NCBI RefSeq assembly: GCF_015645095.1
Contig: NZ_JADOTW010000013.1
Coordinates: 1-64,000 of the forward strand
Source of the DNA: Halomonas sp. 328
Lineage (GTDB): Bacteria; Pseudomonadota; Gammaproteobacteria; Pseudomonadales; Halomonadaceae
DNA: 64,000 nt
Direction: 5' to 3'
Translations under genes and position numbers: made by a program
Part shown: positions 35,103-43,885 of the stretch, piece by piece
Layout: every line of letters begins with the position of its first letter
How positions within the stretch are numbered: the first letter of the stretch is position 1
The notes under the pieces: generated by a model
Seen by the model: the letters and a program-made list of their open reading frames with translations, nothing else
The model's database searches: none
What the model was told of the DNA's origin: nothing

Positions 35103-36491
35103 ATGCGCTATATCAGTACCCGCGGGCAGGCGCCCGCGCTCTCCTTCGAGGACGTGGTGCTCACCGGCCTGGCCAGCGATGGCGGCCTCTATGTGCCCGA
35201 GACCGTACCGCAGCTCTCCCACGAGGCGCTGGCCGAGATGGCCGGGCTCTCCTATGCGGAGATCGCCTTCCGGGTGATGAAGCCCTTCGTCAACGGCGAG
35301 ATCGATGACGACACCTTCCGCGACATCGTCAAGGAGGCCTATGCCACCTTCAGCCATGACGCCGTGGTGCCGCTCAATCAGCTCGACGCCAACCACTTCC
35401 TGCTGGAGCTCTTCCACGGTCCGACGCTCGCCTTCAAGGACGTGGCCTTGCAGCTGCTCGGCCGTATCCTCGATCACTTCCTGAAGAAGCGCGGCGAGCG
35501 GGCGGTGATCATGGGCGCCACCTCCGGCGACACCGGCTCCGCGGCCATCGAGGGCTGTCGCCACTGCGACAACCTCGACATCTTTATCCTCCATCCCCAT
35601 AACCGGGTCTCCGAGGTGCAGCGCCGCCAGATGACCTCGGTGCTGGCGGACAACGTCTTCAATATCGCCATCGAGGGCAACTTCGATGACGCCCAGGCGA
35701 TGGTCAAGGCGAGCTTCGCCGACCAGGGCTTCCTGAACGGCACCCGGCTGGTGGCGGTCAACTCCATCAACTGGGCGCGGATCATGGCCCAGATCGTCTA
35801 CTACGTGGCCTCCGCCGTGGCCCTGGGCGCCCCGCATCGCAAGGTGAGCTTCTGCGTGCCCTCGGCCAACTTCGGCAATGTCTTCGCCGGCTACATGGCC
35901 TACCGCATGGGGCTGCCGGTGGAGCGTTTCGTGATCGCCACCAACGCCAACGATATCCTGCACCGCACCCTGGCCGACAACGACTTCTCCAAGAAGGAGC
36001 TGGTGGCGACCCTGGCGCCCTCCATGGATATCGTCGTCTCCTCCAACTTCGAGCGCCTGCTCTTCGAGGCCTACGAGCGCGACGGCGATGCCGTGGCCGC
36101 GCTGCTGGAGCGCTTCCAGGCCGAGCCGACCGCCCTGGCGGACGCGCCCCTGGCCAAGCTACGCGAGATGTTCGCCAGCCATGGCGTGGATGACACCACC
36201 ATCCTGGAGGTGATCCGCGAGGCGCATCACCGCACCCAGGAAATCCTCGATCCGCACACCGCCACCGGCTACCGGGCCGCGGAGCGCGAGCGGGGCGACG
36301 AAGCCGTGCCGATGATCACGCTCGCCACCGCTCACCCGGCCAAGTTCGCCGAGGCGGTGGTCAAGGCGGGCTTCCCCGGGGTGCCGCTGCCGCCGCATAT
36401 GGATGACCTGCTGGAGCGCGAGGAGCGCTACACGGTGCTGCCGGCGGAGCTTTCCGCGGTGCAGCAATTTGTCGCCGATAATCGTCGCTAA
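35103..36491 (+). CDS. thrC: threonine synthase
   Basis: 462 residues, fold-type II PLP enzyme of the longer class II (fungal/proteobacterial) type: N-terminal MRYISTRGQAPALSFEDVVL, PLP lysine in HGPTLAFKDVALQLLG, ATSGDTGSAAIEG phosphate loop and FCVPSANFGNVFAGY. It converts phosphohomoserine to threonine. It follows hom as in Pseudomonas; a 141-base gap with a repeat separates them, so they may be transcribed apart. A homoserine kinase is not adjacent. Confidence 0.97.
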   Translation: MRYISTRGQAPALSFEDVVLTGLASDGGLYVPETVPQLSHEALAEMAGLSYAEIAFRVMKPFVNGEIDDDTFRDIVKEAYATFSHDAVVPLNQLDANHFLLELFHGPTLAFKDVALQLLGRILDHFLKKRGERAVIMGATSGDTGSAAIEGCRHCDNLDIFILHPHNRVSEVQRRQMTSVLADNVFNIAIEGNFDDAQAMVKASFADQGFLNGTRLVAVNSINWARIMAQIVYYVASAVALGAPHRKVSFCVPSANFGNVFAGYMAYRMGLPVERFVIATNANDILHRTLADNDFSKKELVATLAPSMDIVVSSNFERLLFEAYERDGDAVAALLERFQAEPTALADAPLAKLREMFASHGVDDTTILEVIREAHHRTQEILDPHTATGYRAAERERGDEAVPMITLATAHPAKFAEAVVKAGFPGVPLPPHMDDLLEREERYTVLPAELSAVQQFVADNRR

Positions 36492-36525
36492 AGCCGGAAG
36501 CCGGAAGCCGGAAGCGAGGGGCACC

Positions 36526-36616
36526 GGGGACAGGCCTGAAGGGGGTCCTATGCCAGGGATGGCATCGGTAGCGCCCAGGGAGGGGTTCACAGCGCCCCGA
36601 ACAGGCCTGTCGCCGG
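36526..36616. repeat. dispersed palindromic element, copy 1
   Basis: It is bounded by the inverted ends GGGGACAGGCCTG (36526-36538) and CAGGCCTGTC (36602-36611). Inside are a palindrome ATGCCAGGGATGGCAT and a 24-base core (36571-36594) matching 52296-52319 at 23 of 24 positions. Just before it lie three GCCGGAA units (36494-36514). The element fills the thrC-recJ gap; its right end overlaps the 28-bp repeat copy B (36607-36634). Confidence 0.7.
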
Positions 36617-36675
36617 ATCAGCCCCGAGCGGGCATATGCCCCTCAACATCGTGTGCCTACCTGCAGGAGCCTGAT

Positions 36676-38478
36676 TTGAGTGCCGCCAGTGATCCCGTGG
36701 AGTTGAGTGAGCGGCTACGACCGCGGATTCAGCCGCGTCCCTTGAACCAGGCCCTCTATGCCCGGGCCCAGCAGGAGGGCCTCTCGGAGCTCCAGGCGCG
36801 GATCCTCGCCGGGCGCCTCGACGACTACCGTGGCGAGCTGGCCCCGCTGATCTCGCCCAGTCTGCGCCACCTGGCCCATCCCGAGCGGCTGGCCGATGGC
36901 CGTCGAGCCGCCGAGCGCATCGCCCAGGCGGTGGCCGAGGGCGAGCATATCGGCATCCTCACCGACTATGACGTGGACGGCATCACCTCCCATGTGGTGA
37001 TCCGGCGGACCCTGCACGAGCTGTTCGGGGTGCCCGAGGCCAAGCTGCATAGCCTGATCGGTCACCGTATCCATGACGGCTACGGCATCAGCCTGCCGCT
37101 GGTGGAGCGCACCCTGGCACTCTCGCCGCGGCCCAGCCTGGTGATCACCGCCGACTGCGGCAGCTCGGATGAGCCGCGCATCGCCCGCCTGGCCGCCGAG
37201 GGGGTCGAGGTGGTGGTCACCGATCACCACGCCCTGCCCCTGGAGGGCCCGCCGGCCTCGGCCTATGCCACCGTCAATCCCACCCGGGACGACTGCGACT
37301 ACCCGGACCCGACCATCGCCGGCTGCATGGTGGCCTGGCTGGTGATGTCGCTGACCCGCGGCGTGCTGATCGACTGGGGCGTGCTGCCCGAGGCCACCCC
37401 CAAGCTCTCTCCCTGGCTCTCCTATGTGGCCCTCGGCACGGTGGCGGACTGCGTGTCGCTGGGCGGCAGCCCCGCCAATCGCGCCGTGGTCAGCCATGGC
37501 CTGGCGCTGATCAACCGCCAGGAGGCCGCCTGCTGGCGCACCATGGCGGCGCGCCTGGGCCCCGATAGCCTGCCCTTCGACGCCGAGACCCTGGCCTTCC
37601 AGATGGGGCCGCGCATCAATGCCCGCTCGCGGCTCGACGACCCCTATGCGGCCCTGCACTTCATGCTGGCCGCCGATGACGCCACCGCGGCGCGCCACCT
37701 GGAGACCCTCGATCAGGACAACCAGTCGCGCAAGGCGATCGAGGCGGAGATGACCGAGCAGGCCAAGGCCCTGGCCCGGGCGCCGCTGGCCGAGGACGCT
37801 CCGGCCCTGGTGCTCTTCCTGGAACAGGGCCATGCGGGGGTGCAGGGCATCGTCGCCTCGCGGCTGGTGCAGGCCTACGGCCGGCCGACCCTGGTGCTGA
37901 CCCCCGCCGCGGCCCCGGGCATGCTGACCGGCTCCGGACGCTCCATCGAGGGGCTGCACCTGCGCGACGCCCTGCAACGCGCCCATGAGCTGGCCCCCGA
38001 GGCACTGCCGCGTTTCGGCGGCCACCGCGGTGCCGCCGGGGTGGGGGTGCCCCGGGAGCGGCTGGACGCCTTCCGCGTGGCCGTGCTGACGGCGGTGGCG
38101 GAGCAGCTCGGCGGCGCCGAGCTCTACCCCAGGGTGCTGACCGACGGGGCCCTGGCCCCCGAGCAGCTCAGCCTCGCCACCCTGGAGAGCCTCGACGCCC
38201 TGGGCCCCTATGGCCGGGAGTTCGAGGCGCCGCTCTTCGAAGGGGATTTCCTGGTGGAGTCGCTGCGCCCGGTGGGCGCCGACGGCAGCCACCTGATGAT
38301 GGACCTCTCCCTGGGGCGCATGAGTCATCGGGCGATCTGGTTCCGCGCCCTGACCCCTGGCGAGCTGCCCGCCTTCGGCCTGGGCGACCGCCTGCGTTGC
38401 GCCTACAAGCTCAATCGCAACCGCTGGAAGGGACGCGAGTCGCTGCAGCTGATGGTGGAGCACGCCGAGCCGATCTAG
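36676..38478 (+). CDS. recJ: single-stranded-DNA exonuclease RecJ
   Basis: 600 residues from the TTG at 36676, preceded by GCAGGAG; the open frame continues upstream through repeat sequence. DHH phosphoesterase motifs: TDYDVDGITS (motif I), ITADCGSSDE (motif II) and VVTDHHALP (motif III), then YVALGTVADCVSLG; DHHA1 with FGGHRGAAGVGV; a C-terminal OB-like part. It degrades ssDNA 5' to 3' in RecF-pathway recombination, base excision and mismatch repair. Position after thrC fits Pseudomonas-type order. Motif details differ somewhat from E. coli RecJ, so a RecJ paralogue is possible. Confidence 0.88.
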   Translation: MSAASDPVELSERLRPRIQPRPLNQALYARAQQEGLSELQARILAGRLDDYRGELAPLISPSLRHLAHPERLADGRRAAERIAQAVAEGEHIGILTDYDVDGITSHVVIRRTLHELFGVPEAKLHSLIGHRIHDGYGISLPLVERTLALSPRPSLVITADCGSSDEPRIARLAAEGVEVVVTDHHALPLEGPPASAYATVNPTRDDCDYPDPTIAGCMVAWLVMSLTRGVLIDWGVLPEATPKLSPWLSYVALGTVADCVSLGGSPANRAVVSHGLALINRQEAACWRTMAARLGPDSLPFDAETLAFQMGPRINARSRLDDPYAALHFMLAADDATAARHLETLDQDNQSRKAIEAEMTEQAKALARAPLAEDAPALVLFLEQGHAGVQGIVASRLVQAYGRPTLVLTPAAAPGMLTGSGRSIEGLHLRDALQRAHELAPEALPRFGGHRGAAGVGVPRERLDAFRVAVLTAVAEQLGGAELYPRVLTDGALAPEQLSLATLESLDALGPYGREFEAPLFEGDFLVESLRPVGADGSHLMMDLSLGRMSHRAIWFRALTPGELPAFGLGDRLRCAYKLNRNRWKGRESLQLMVEHAEPI

Positions 38479-38484
38479 GCGGGG

Positions 38485-38548
38485 CTCAGTAGCTCGGCCA
38501 GATCCCCGGGGTGGCCAGCTCCAGCAGGTGGTCGTCGGGGGCGCGGGG
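38485..38548 (-). pseudogene. 3' fragment copy of the VOC gene
   Basis: Read on the minus strand it encodes DHLLELATPGIWPSY and a TGA stop, against DHLLELATPGIWPGY and TAA in the intact gene at 38633-39052. About 60 bases are nearly identical, after which homology stops. It is a partial duplication, not a gene. Confidence 0.85.
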
Positions 38549-38586
38549 GTATCAAGAGCAGGCTCTCACGCTTTATCGAGCGTCGG

Positions 38587-38646
38587 CTCAGTATCTCGGC
38601 CCTTAGTATCTCGACCCTTAGTCGCTCGGCCCTTAGTAGCCTGGCC
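38587..38646 (-). repeat. four 15-bp tandem units
   Basis: Units CTCAGTATCTCGGCC, CTTAGTATCTCGACC, CTTAGTCGCTCGGCC and CTTAGTAGCCTGGCC. The last overlaps the stop codon end of the VOC gene, so the units look like copies of that gene end that have drifted. Confidence 0.85.
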
Positions 38647-39052
38647 AGATCCCCGGGGTGGCCAGCTCCAGCAGGTGATCGTCGGGGTCGCGGAAGTAGA
38701 TGCTCTCCCCGCCCCGGGGCCAATGGGTGCGCCCCTCGATGGCGATATGGTGGCGTGCCAGCCGGGCTTGCCACTCCGCCAGTCTCTCCCGATCGATGGC
38801 GAAGGCGAGGTGGATGTGCCCGCCGCCGCCGTGGGGCGGGATGGTGCCCATCTCCCCGGGCAGCACCACCGTCTCCTCGGTGGCCCCCTTCAGGAAGAGC
38901 AGCAGCACCGAGCCTGCGCCGACCTCGTAGGCGGTAAAGCGATGATCGGCGGTGACGGGGGCCAGCCCCATCACCGTTTCGTAGAAGTCCCGGGCGGTCG
39001 CCATCTCCGCCACATAGAGGGCGCTTTCCAGTACGCCGTTTAACTTGGCCAT
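38633..39052 (-). CDS. VOC (glyoxalase/dioxygenase) superfamily protein
   Basis: 139 residues with two paired beta-alpha-beta-beta-beta units. Metal-ligand-type positions: LESALYVAEM, HIHLAFAI (His), and ESIYFRDPDDHLLELATP (Glu). No substrate can be assigned: VOC members include lyases, dioxygenases and antibiotic-resistance proteins, and this one has no adjacent pathway genes. The stop region is duplicated downstream (38485-38548) with 15-bp repeats between. Confidence 0.85.
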   Translation of the reverse strand: MAKLNGVLESALYVAEMATARDFYETVMGLAPVTADHRFTAYEVGAGSVLLLFLKGATEETVVLPGEMGTIPPHGGGGHIHLAFAIDRERLAEWQARLARHHIAIEGRTHWPRGGESIYFRDPDDHLLELATPGIWPGY

Positions 39053-39082
39053 CGGCCTGCCTCCTAGCTCCTGGCGTTGCTT

Positions 39083-39154
39083 TTAGCGTAGCCAGAACCA
39101 CCAGACGATGGCGGCGATCAGCGCCAGGCCCGCCAGATTGATCAACCAGGTCAT
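39083..39154 (-). CDS. 23-residue membrane peptide coupled to copA
   Basis: [20 protein letters not shown] plus WLR and TAA. One hydrophobic helix with a Trp-rich, Arg-ended C-terminus. The ATG overlaps the copA stop (ATGA), and a near-perfect AGGAGG lies 8 bases upstream inside the end of copA. The quality of the ribosome site and the overlap make translation likely. Size and design recall KdpF-like or other small subunits that sit beside P-type ATPases, but I cannot name a family. It probably inserts in the inner membrane next to CopA (inference). Confidence 0.7.
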   Translation of the reverse strand: MTWLINLAGLALIAAIVWWFWLR

Positions 39155-41715
39155 GACGTGGCCTCCTGTGAGGGGGTGGCGCGGGGCGGGGCGCCCGGCG
39201 TGCCGAGCCTGAGCAGCCGCAGGCGATTGGCGTTGCTGACCACGGTGATCGACGAGAGCGACATGGCGGCCCCGGCGATCATCGGCGACAGCAGCAGGCC
39301 GGTGAAGGGGTAGAGCACCCCGGCGGCGATGGGGATGCACAGGGTGTTGTAGCCGAAGGCCCCGATCAGGTTCTGCTTGATATTGGCGAGCGTCGCCCGG
39401 CTGATCTCGATGGCATCGGCCACGCCGTGCAGGGAGCCGCGCATCAGGGTGATGCCGGCGCTCTCGATGGCCACGTCGGTGCCCTGGCCGATGGCGAAGC
39501 CCACATTGGCCCGGGCCAGGGCCGGGGCGTCGTTGATGCCGTCGCCGACCATGCCCACCACCTCGCCGGCGTTCTGCCGTCGCTCGATCTCGGCATGCTT
39601 GTCCTCGGGCAGCAGGCCCGCCCGGAAGTCGTCGATGCCCACCTCGGCGGCGATGGCGGCGGCGGTGTGGCGGTTGTCACCGGTCAGCATTACCACCCTG
39701 AGGCCATCGGCCTGCAGGCGGCGGATCGCTTCGACGGTATCGTGGCGCAGGGGATCGCTGATCCCGAAGAGGGCGGCCAGTCGTCCGTCCACGGCGAAAT
39801 ACACCACGGTACGCGCCTGGGCCTCCAGGGCATCGGCCTGCGCCCTGCCAGCGCTCAGGTCGATACCCGCCTCCTCCAGCAGGCGGGCGTTGCCCAGCAG
39901 CAGTGGCCGGCCGGCGTCGTCGACGGCCCGGACGCCGCCGCCGGTAATGCTCTCGAAGTCGCGGATCTCGGTGGTGGTATCGCCGATCCGCGCCTCGCAA
40001 TGGCCCAGCAGGGCGCTGGCCAGGGGGTGCTCGGAACCGCGCTCCAGGGCCGCCACCAGGCGCAGGACCGGCGCCTCGTCAGCGGCCAGGATCTCCGCCT
40101 CGGTGACGCTCGGCTTGCCCTCGGTGAGGGTGCCGGTCTTGTCCACCACCAGGGTGGTAAGCCGGCTGGCGGTCTGCAGCGCCTCGCCGTTTCTCACCAG
40201 CACGCCCCGCTCGGCGGCCTTGCCGACGCCGATCATGGTGGAGATGGGCGTGGCCAGGCCCAGGGCGCAGGGGCAGGCGATGATCAGCACCGTGGTGGCG
40301 GTGACCAGCATATGAATGACCCGCGGCTCGGCGCCGATATTGAACCAGGCCAGCGCCGTCAGCACGGCGACGATCATCACCGTCGGCACGAAGATGCTGG
40401 AGACCTTGTCGGCCAGCTCACCGATGGGGGGACGGGAGTTCTGGGCGCTGGCCACCTGCTCGGTGATCTGCCCGAGCCGGGTGCCGGCGCCGACCCGGGT
40501 GGCGCGATAGACCAGGCCGCCGCGGCCGTTGACGGTGCCGGCGCTGACCTCGTCGCCCTCACCCTTGGCCACCGGGGCCGGCTCGCCGGTGAGCATCGAC
40601 TCGTCGATATGGCTGCTGCCTTCCACCACCACGCCATCCACCGGCAGGCGCTCGCCGGGGCGCACGCGAATCTGGTCGCCCTCGCGCACCGCATCGATCT
40701 CCACCTCCCGCTCTTCGCCATCGCGAATCACCCGGGCGCTGCGGCTCTGCAGGTCGAGCAGGCGCTTCAGGGCCTCGCTGGTGCGCCCCCGGGCCCTGAG
40801 CTCCAGGGCATTGCCCAGCAAGACCAGGCCGATCACCATCGCCGAGGCCTCGAAGTAGATGCCGTGGGCCACGGCCGGCAGCCAGGGGGCGAAGGCCACC
40901 ACCGCCATGGAGTAGAGCCAGGCGGTACCGGTGCCCATGGCGATCAGGGTATCCATATTGGCCTGATGGTGACGGAAGTTCTTCCAGGCGTTGATAAAGA
41001 AATGGCGGCCGGGGCCGGCCAGTACCGCCAGCGTCAGCAGGCCGATCACCAGCCAGAAGAGTCGCCCCGGGCCCACCGGATGGGGGTGAAAGACGAACAT
41101 GCTGGCCATCAGCGGCACGGCCAGTGCCAGCGACCAGGCACTGCCGCGCAGGCGGCGACGATACTCCTCGGCATCCTTGGCGGCGCGGGCGGCCTCGGCC
41201 TGGCGCAGGTCGAGGATTTCCTCGGCGTCATAGCCCGCCGAGCGCACGGCCCGGATCAGGGCCTCGGCCTCGACGCGGCCACGGACCTGGGCGGTGCGAG
41301 TGCCGAAGTTGACGCCGGCGTTGACCACCCCCGGGGTGCGCTCCAGGGCCTGCTGCACGCTCTTCACGCAGCTGGCGCAGGTCATGCCGGTGATCGAGAG
41401 CCGCTGGGTCGCATGCCCCGCCGTCGCCGGGGCGCCGGGGCGCGCTTCGGCGATGGCCGGTTCGTCCTTGTCGGCAGCCTCGGTGGCCTGCGGTGCGTCA
41501 CTCGATGCCGTCTCGGGGGGATAGCCGGCCCCGGCGAGGAGGGCGTCGAGGGCTCGGCCGTCCAGCGAGGAGGTGACGGTGAGGCGCTTCTCGGCGGGCT
41601 CCCCCACCACCTCGGCCCCGGCATCCCGGGCCTGAATCGCCTCGCGTAGGCGCTTGACGCAGCCCTGGCAGCTGATGCCAGGGACGGTGCGCTCCAGTGA
41701 ATGACGAGGGCTCAT
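39151..41715 (-). CDS. copA: Cu+-exporting P-type ATPase CopA
   Basis: 854 residues. Two N-terminal HMA domains: the first with ISCQGC, the second with GMTCASC. Eight membrane spans with the CPC metal site ([11 protein letters not shown]), phosphorylation motif DKTGTLT, GDGIND hinge and the Cu+-type TM7/TM8 signatures YN (FGYNTLCIP) and MSLSS. These match E. coli CopA closely and predict cytoplasmic Cu+ (Ag+) export to the periplasm. The start overlaps the MerR gene stop (ATGA) and the stop overlaps the 23-residue gene, giving a tightly coupled three-gene operon. Confidence 0.95.
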   Translation of the reverse strand: MSPRHSLERTVPGISCQGCVKRLREAIQARDAGAEVVGEPAEKRLTVTSSLDGRALDALLAGAGYPPETASSDAPQATEAADKDEPAIAEARPGAPATAGHATQRLSITGMTCASCVKSVQQALERTPGVVNAGVNFGTRTAQVRGRVEAEALIRAVRSAGYDAEEILDLRQAEAARAAKDAEEYRRRLRGSAWSLALAVPLMASMFVFHPHPVGPGRLFWLVIGLLTLAVLAGPGRHFFINAWKNFRHHQANMDTLIAMGTGTAWLYSMAVVAFAPWLPAVAHGIYFEASAMVIGLVLLGNALELRARGRTSEALKRLLDLQSRSARVIRDGEEREVEIDAVREGDQIRVRPGERLPVDGVVVEGSSHIDESMLTGEPAPVAKGEGDEVSAGTVNGRGGLVYRATRVGAGTRLGQITEQVASAQNSRPPIGELADKVSSIFVPTVMIVAVLTALAWFNIGAEPRVIHMLVTATTVLIIACPCALGLATPISTMIGVGKAAERGVLVRNGEALQTASRLTTLVVDKTGTLTEGKPSVTEAEILAADEAPVLRLVAALERGSEHPLASALLGHCEARIGDTTTEIRDFESITGGGVRAVDDAGRPLLLGNARLLEEAGIDLSAGRAQADALEAQARTVVYFAVDGRLAALFGISDPLRHDTVEAIRRLQADGLRVVMLTGDNRHTAAAIAAEVGIDDFRAGLLPEDKHAEIERRQNAGEVVGMVGDGINDAPALARANVGFAIGQGTDVAIESAGITLMRGSLHGVADAIEISRATLANIKQNLIGAFGYNTLCIPIAAGVLYPFTGLLLSPMIAGAAMSLSSITVVSNANRLRLLRLGTPGAPPRATPSQEATS

Positions 41716-42164
41716 GGCGTCTCCTTCCGGGGGTGGGGATCGGGTGAAGCGTCATTTGGCGACTCGGGGAAGCTCTCGATCAGGCGACACAGGCTATGGC
41801 CATCCGGGGTGCCGTCGGGCATCTCTGCCCAGGCCGCCAGCGCCTGCTCCATGCGGGCGGCCAGGGCCTGCAGTTCCTGGATGCGGGCGTGGATCTCCGG
41901 CAGCCGGCTGGCCAGCAGGTCGCGGACCAGGGGGCAGGGGGAGTCGCCCTGGTCGGCATGGGCGAGGATGTCGCGGATCTCGGCGATGCTGAAGCCCAGG
42001 GTGCGGGCACGCTGGATAAAGCGCAGCCGCTCCAGGTCCCGGGTGCCGTAGCGCTGATAGCCGTTGTCCGGGTCGCGGGAGGGGTGCAGCAGTCCCTCCC
42101 GGGTGTAGTGACGGACCGTCTCGCCGGTGACCTCGGCGGCTCGGGCCAGCTCGATGACTTTCAT
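41712..42164 (-). CDS. MerR family metal regulator of the copA operon
   Basis: 150 residues: winged HTH ([26 protein letters not shown]), the GYQRYG hinge, then the dimerisation helix and metal loop. The CueR Ser77 position, which marks monovalent sensors, is Cys77 here (SPCPLV), as in the divalent sensors ZntR, CadR and PbrR. In the loop [15 protein letters not shown] the first CueR Cys is replaced by Met115 and only Cys126 remains. By position it should control copA, but its metal is open; hence no cueR symbol. A MerR-type operator lies upstream. Confidence 0.88.
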   Translation of the reverse strand: MKVIELARAAEVTGETVRHYTREGLLHPSRDPDNGYQRYGTRDLERLRFIQRARTLGFSIAEIRDILAHADQGDSPCPLVRDLLASRLPEIHARIQELQALAARMEQALAAWAEMPDGTPDGHSLCRLIESFPESPNDASPDPHPRKETP

Positions 42165-42196
42165 GGCGTCTCTCGCGGGGCGAAGGTTACCAGGGA

Positions 42197-42227
42197 GTGT
42201 AAGACCTGTGTGTTACACCTAGGTCAA
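42197..42227 (-). promoter_or_regulatory. MerR-type promoter/operator of the metal operon
   Basis: On the minus strand: TTGACC, a 19-base spacer, then TTACAC. The spacer region carries the dyad GACCT...AGGTC, as in MerR-family operators with overlong spacers. It ends about 33 bases before the regulator ATG. The -10 is poor, as expected for an activator-dependent promoter. Bases 42228-42435 otherwise show no gene. Confidence 0.75.
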
Positions 42228-42452
42228 GCACCGAATATCGGGTCGACAAGGGCTCTTGGTGTATTCGACAACTCATTGAAAGTTCAAGAAATCAAACAGT
42301 CGTGCGACCAAAGTATTAGCAAAAAAGGCATTAAAACGAACGTTTGGCCTTGATCTGTCCCTGGGGTTGCGCCAACACTGGGAGCACGTCATCGCCCGCC
42401 GGCGCGGGTTTATAACAACGCACAGCTCACCCCTGAAAAGGATGTCGTGATC

Positions 42453-43823
42453 ATGCAGAACAAGCTCAACAAGCTCTCCTGGGCCGTGGCCATCGCCGCC
42501 GCCACCTTTGCCGGTCAGGCCCATGCCGGCGGTTATCAGATCAACGAACAGAGTGTCAGCGGCCAGGGCTATGGCCACGCCGGACGTAGCTCCAACGTCA
42601 ATGACGCCACCATCGTCTTCGGCAACCCGGCGGGCATGTCCTTCCTGGATCGCGCCCAGGTCACCGCCGGGGGTACATACCTTAACGTCAATAGCCGGAT
42701 TCGGAATGTGCAGGCCAATGCCATGCTCGATAGTGGCTTTGCCATGACTGGAGATCCGGCTAATGCTAGCGGCCAACAAATTCCTGTCGGCGATATTCCG
42801 GGAACCAATCAGGGCGATATGGTACCGGGGACCCTGGTGCCCTTCGCCTTCTATGCCCAGCCGCTGAACGAGCGCCTGGCCTTCGGCTTCGGCGTCTATG
42901 CCCCCTTCGGCTCCAAGACCGATTATGAAGATACCTTCCAGGGCCGCTACTTCGGTGACTATACCGAAGTGCGGGTGATCAGCGCCCAGCCGACCCTCTC
43001 CTACCGCATCAACGACCAGTGGGCGGTGGGGGCCGGTATCACCTATAACCGGGTCGATGGCGAGCTGCGCCGGCGGGTGCCGGGAGATCCCGCCCAGCCC
43101 TTCGACCCCTCCGCGGATGTCGATTCCCGGGTCGAGGGGGATGACGATGGCTGGGGCTATAACCTGGGGGTGATCTTCCAGCCGGTGCCGGAAACCACCC
43201 TGGGCCTGACCTATCGCTCCAAGGTCAGCTATACCCTGACCGGCGATTTCCGGGCCACGGCACCGGATGGGAGCGTTGCACTCGATCCCAATACCGGTGC
43301 CCCGCTGCAGGATAGTGCCAGCCTCGACCTGACCACCCCGGAGACCGTCAACTTCTCCGTGACCCAGCAGATGTCGGATCGCCTGAAGCTGATGTTTGGC
43401 GCCTCCTGGACCCGCTGGAGCCGCTTCGACCAGATCCTGGTCACCGGCAGCCAGGGGCAGCAGATCACCCAGGAAACCCAGAACTACTCCAATGCCTGGG
43501 CCTTTGCCCTGGGCGGCGAGTACCAGCTGATGCCGCAGCTGGCGCTGCGCGCCGGGGTGACCATCGACCGCACCCCCACCGATGACGAGTTCCGCAGCGT
43601 GCGGATTCCCTCCGATGATCGGCGGATCTTCTCCCTGGGGGCCGGCTGGAGCCCGACGGATGACCTGACCCTGGACTTCGCCTACTCCTACCTGACCGAG
43701 CGGGGCACCCAGGTCAGCCAGGAGCGTGATGACCTTTATGCTGGGCTTGGCGGAGCGACCTACTCCGCCGACTACAAGAACGAGGCCCATGGCTTCGGGG
43801 CCCAGCTGACCTACCGCTTCTAA
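42453..43823 (+). CDS. fadL: FadL/OmpP1-type outer membrane transporter
   Basis: 456 residues from the ATG at 42453; a GTG 6 bases earlier is a close alternative behind AAAAGGA. Signal peptide to about residue 25 (GQAHA), then the FadL N-terminal hatch GGYQINEQSVSGQGYGHAG with NPAGM. Alternating beta strands run to a C-terminal aromatic TYRF. It moves long-chain fatty acids or other hydrophobic compounds across the outer membrane. Single-gene unit with a terminator. Confidence 0.93.
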   Translation: MQNKLNKLSWAVAIAAATFAGQAHAGGYQINEQSVSGQGYGHAGRSSNVNDATIVFGNPAGMSFLDRAQVTAGGTYLNVNSRIRNVQANAMLDSGFAMTGDPANASGQQIPVGDIPGTNQGDMVPGTLVPFAFYAQPLNERLAFGFGVYAPFGSKTDYEDTFQGRYFGDYTEVRVISAQPTLSYRINDQWAVGAGITYNRVDGELRRRVPGDPAQPFDPSADVDSRVEGDDDGWGYNLGVIFQPVPETTLGLTYRSKVSYTLTGDFRATAPDGSVALDPNTGAPLQDSASLDLTTPETVNFSVTQQMSDRLKLMFGASWTRWSRFDQILVTGSQGQQITQETQNYSNAWAFALGGEYQLMPQLALRAGVTIDRTPTDDEFRSVRIPSDDRRIFSLGAGWSPTDDLTLDFAYSYLTERGTQVSQERDDLYAGLGGATYSADYKNEAHGFGAQLTYRF

Positions 43824-43845
43824 GTCAGCAGCCGTTAGTGCAGTA

Positions 43846-43875
43846 CGCGACACCCGGCCTCGGCCGGGTGTCGCG
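43846..43875. terminator. bidirectional hairpin between fadL and opp operon
   Basis: CGCGACACCCGGCC pairs perfectly with GGCCGGGTGTCGCG around a 2-base loop, between convergent fadL and the opp ATPase gene. No T run. Confidence 0.7.
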
Positions 43876-43885
43876 CGTCTGGGGG

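Noticed and set aside
36494-36516. Three GCCGGAA units as a possible CRISPR or iteron
   Set aside because: Units are 7 bases with no spacers, no cas genes and no replication genes nearby.
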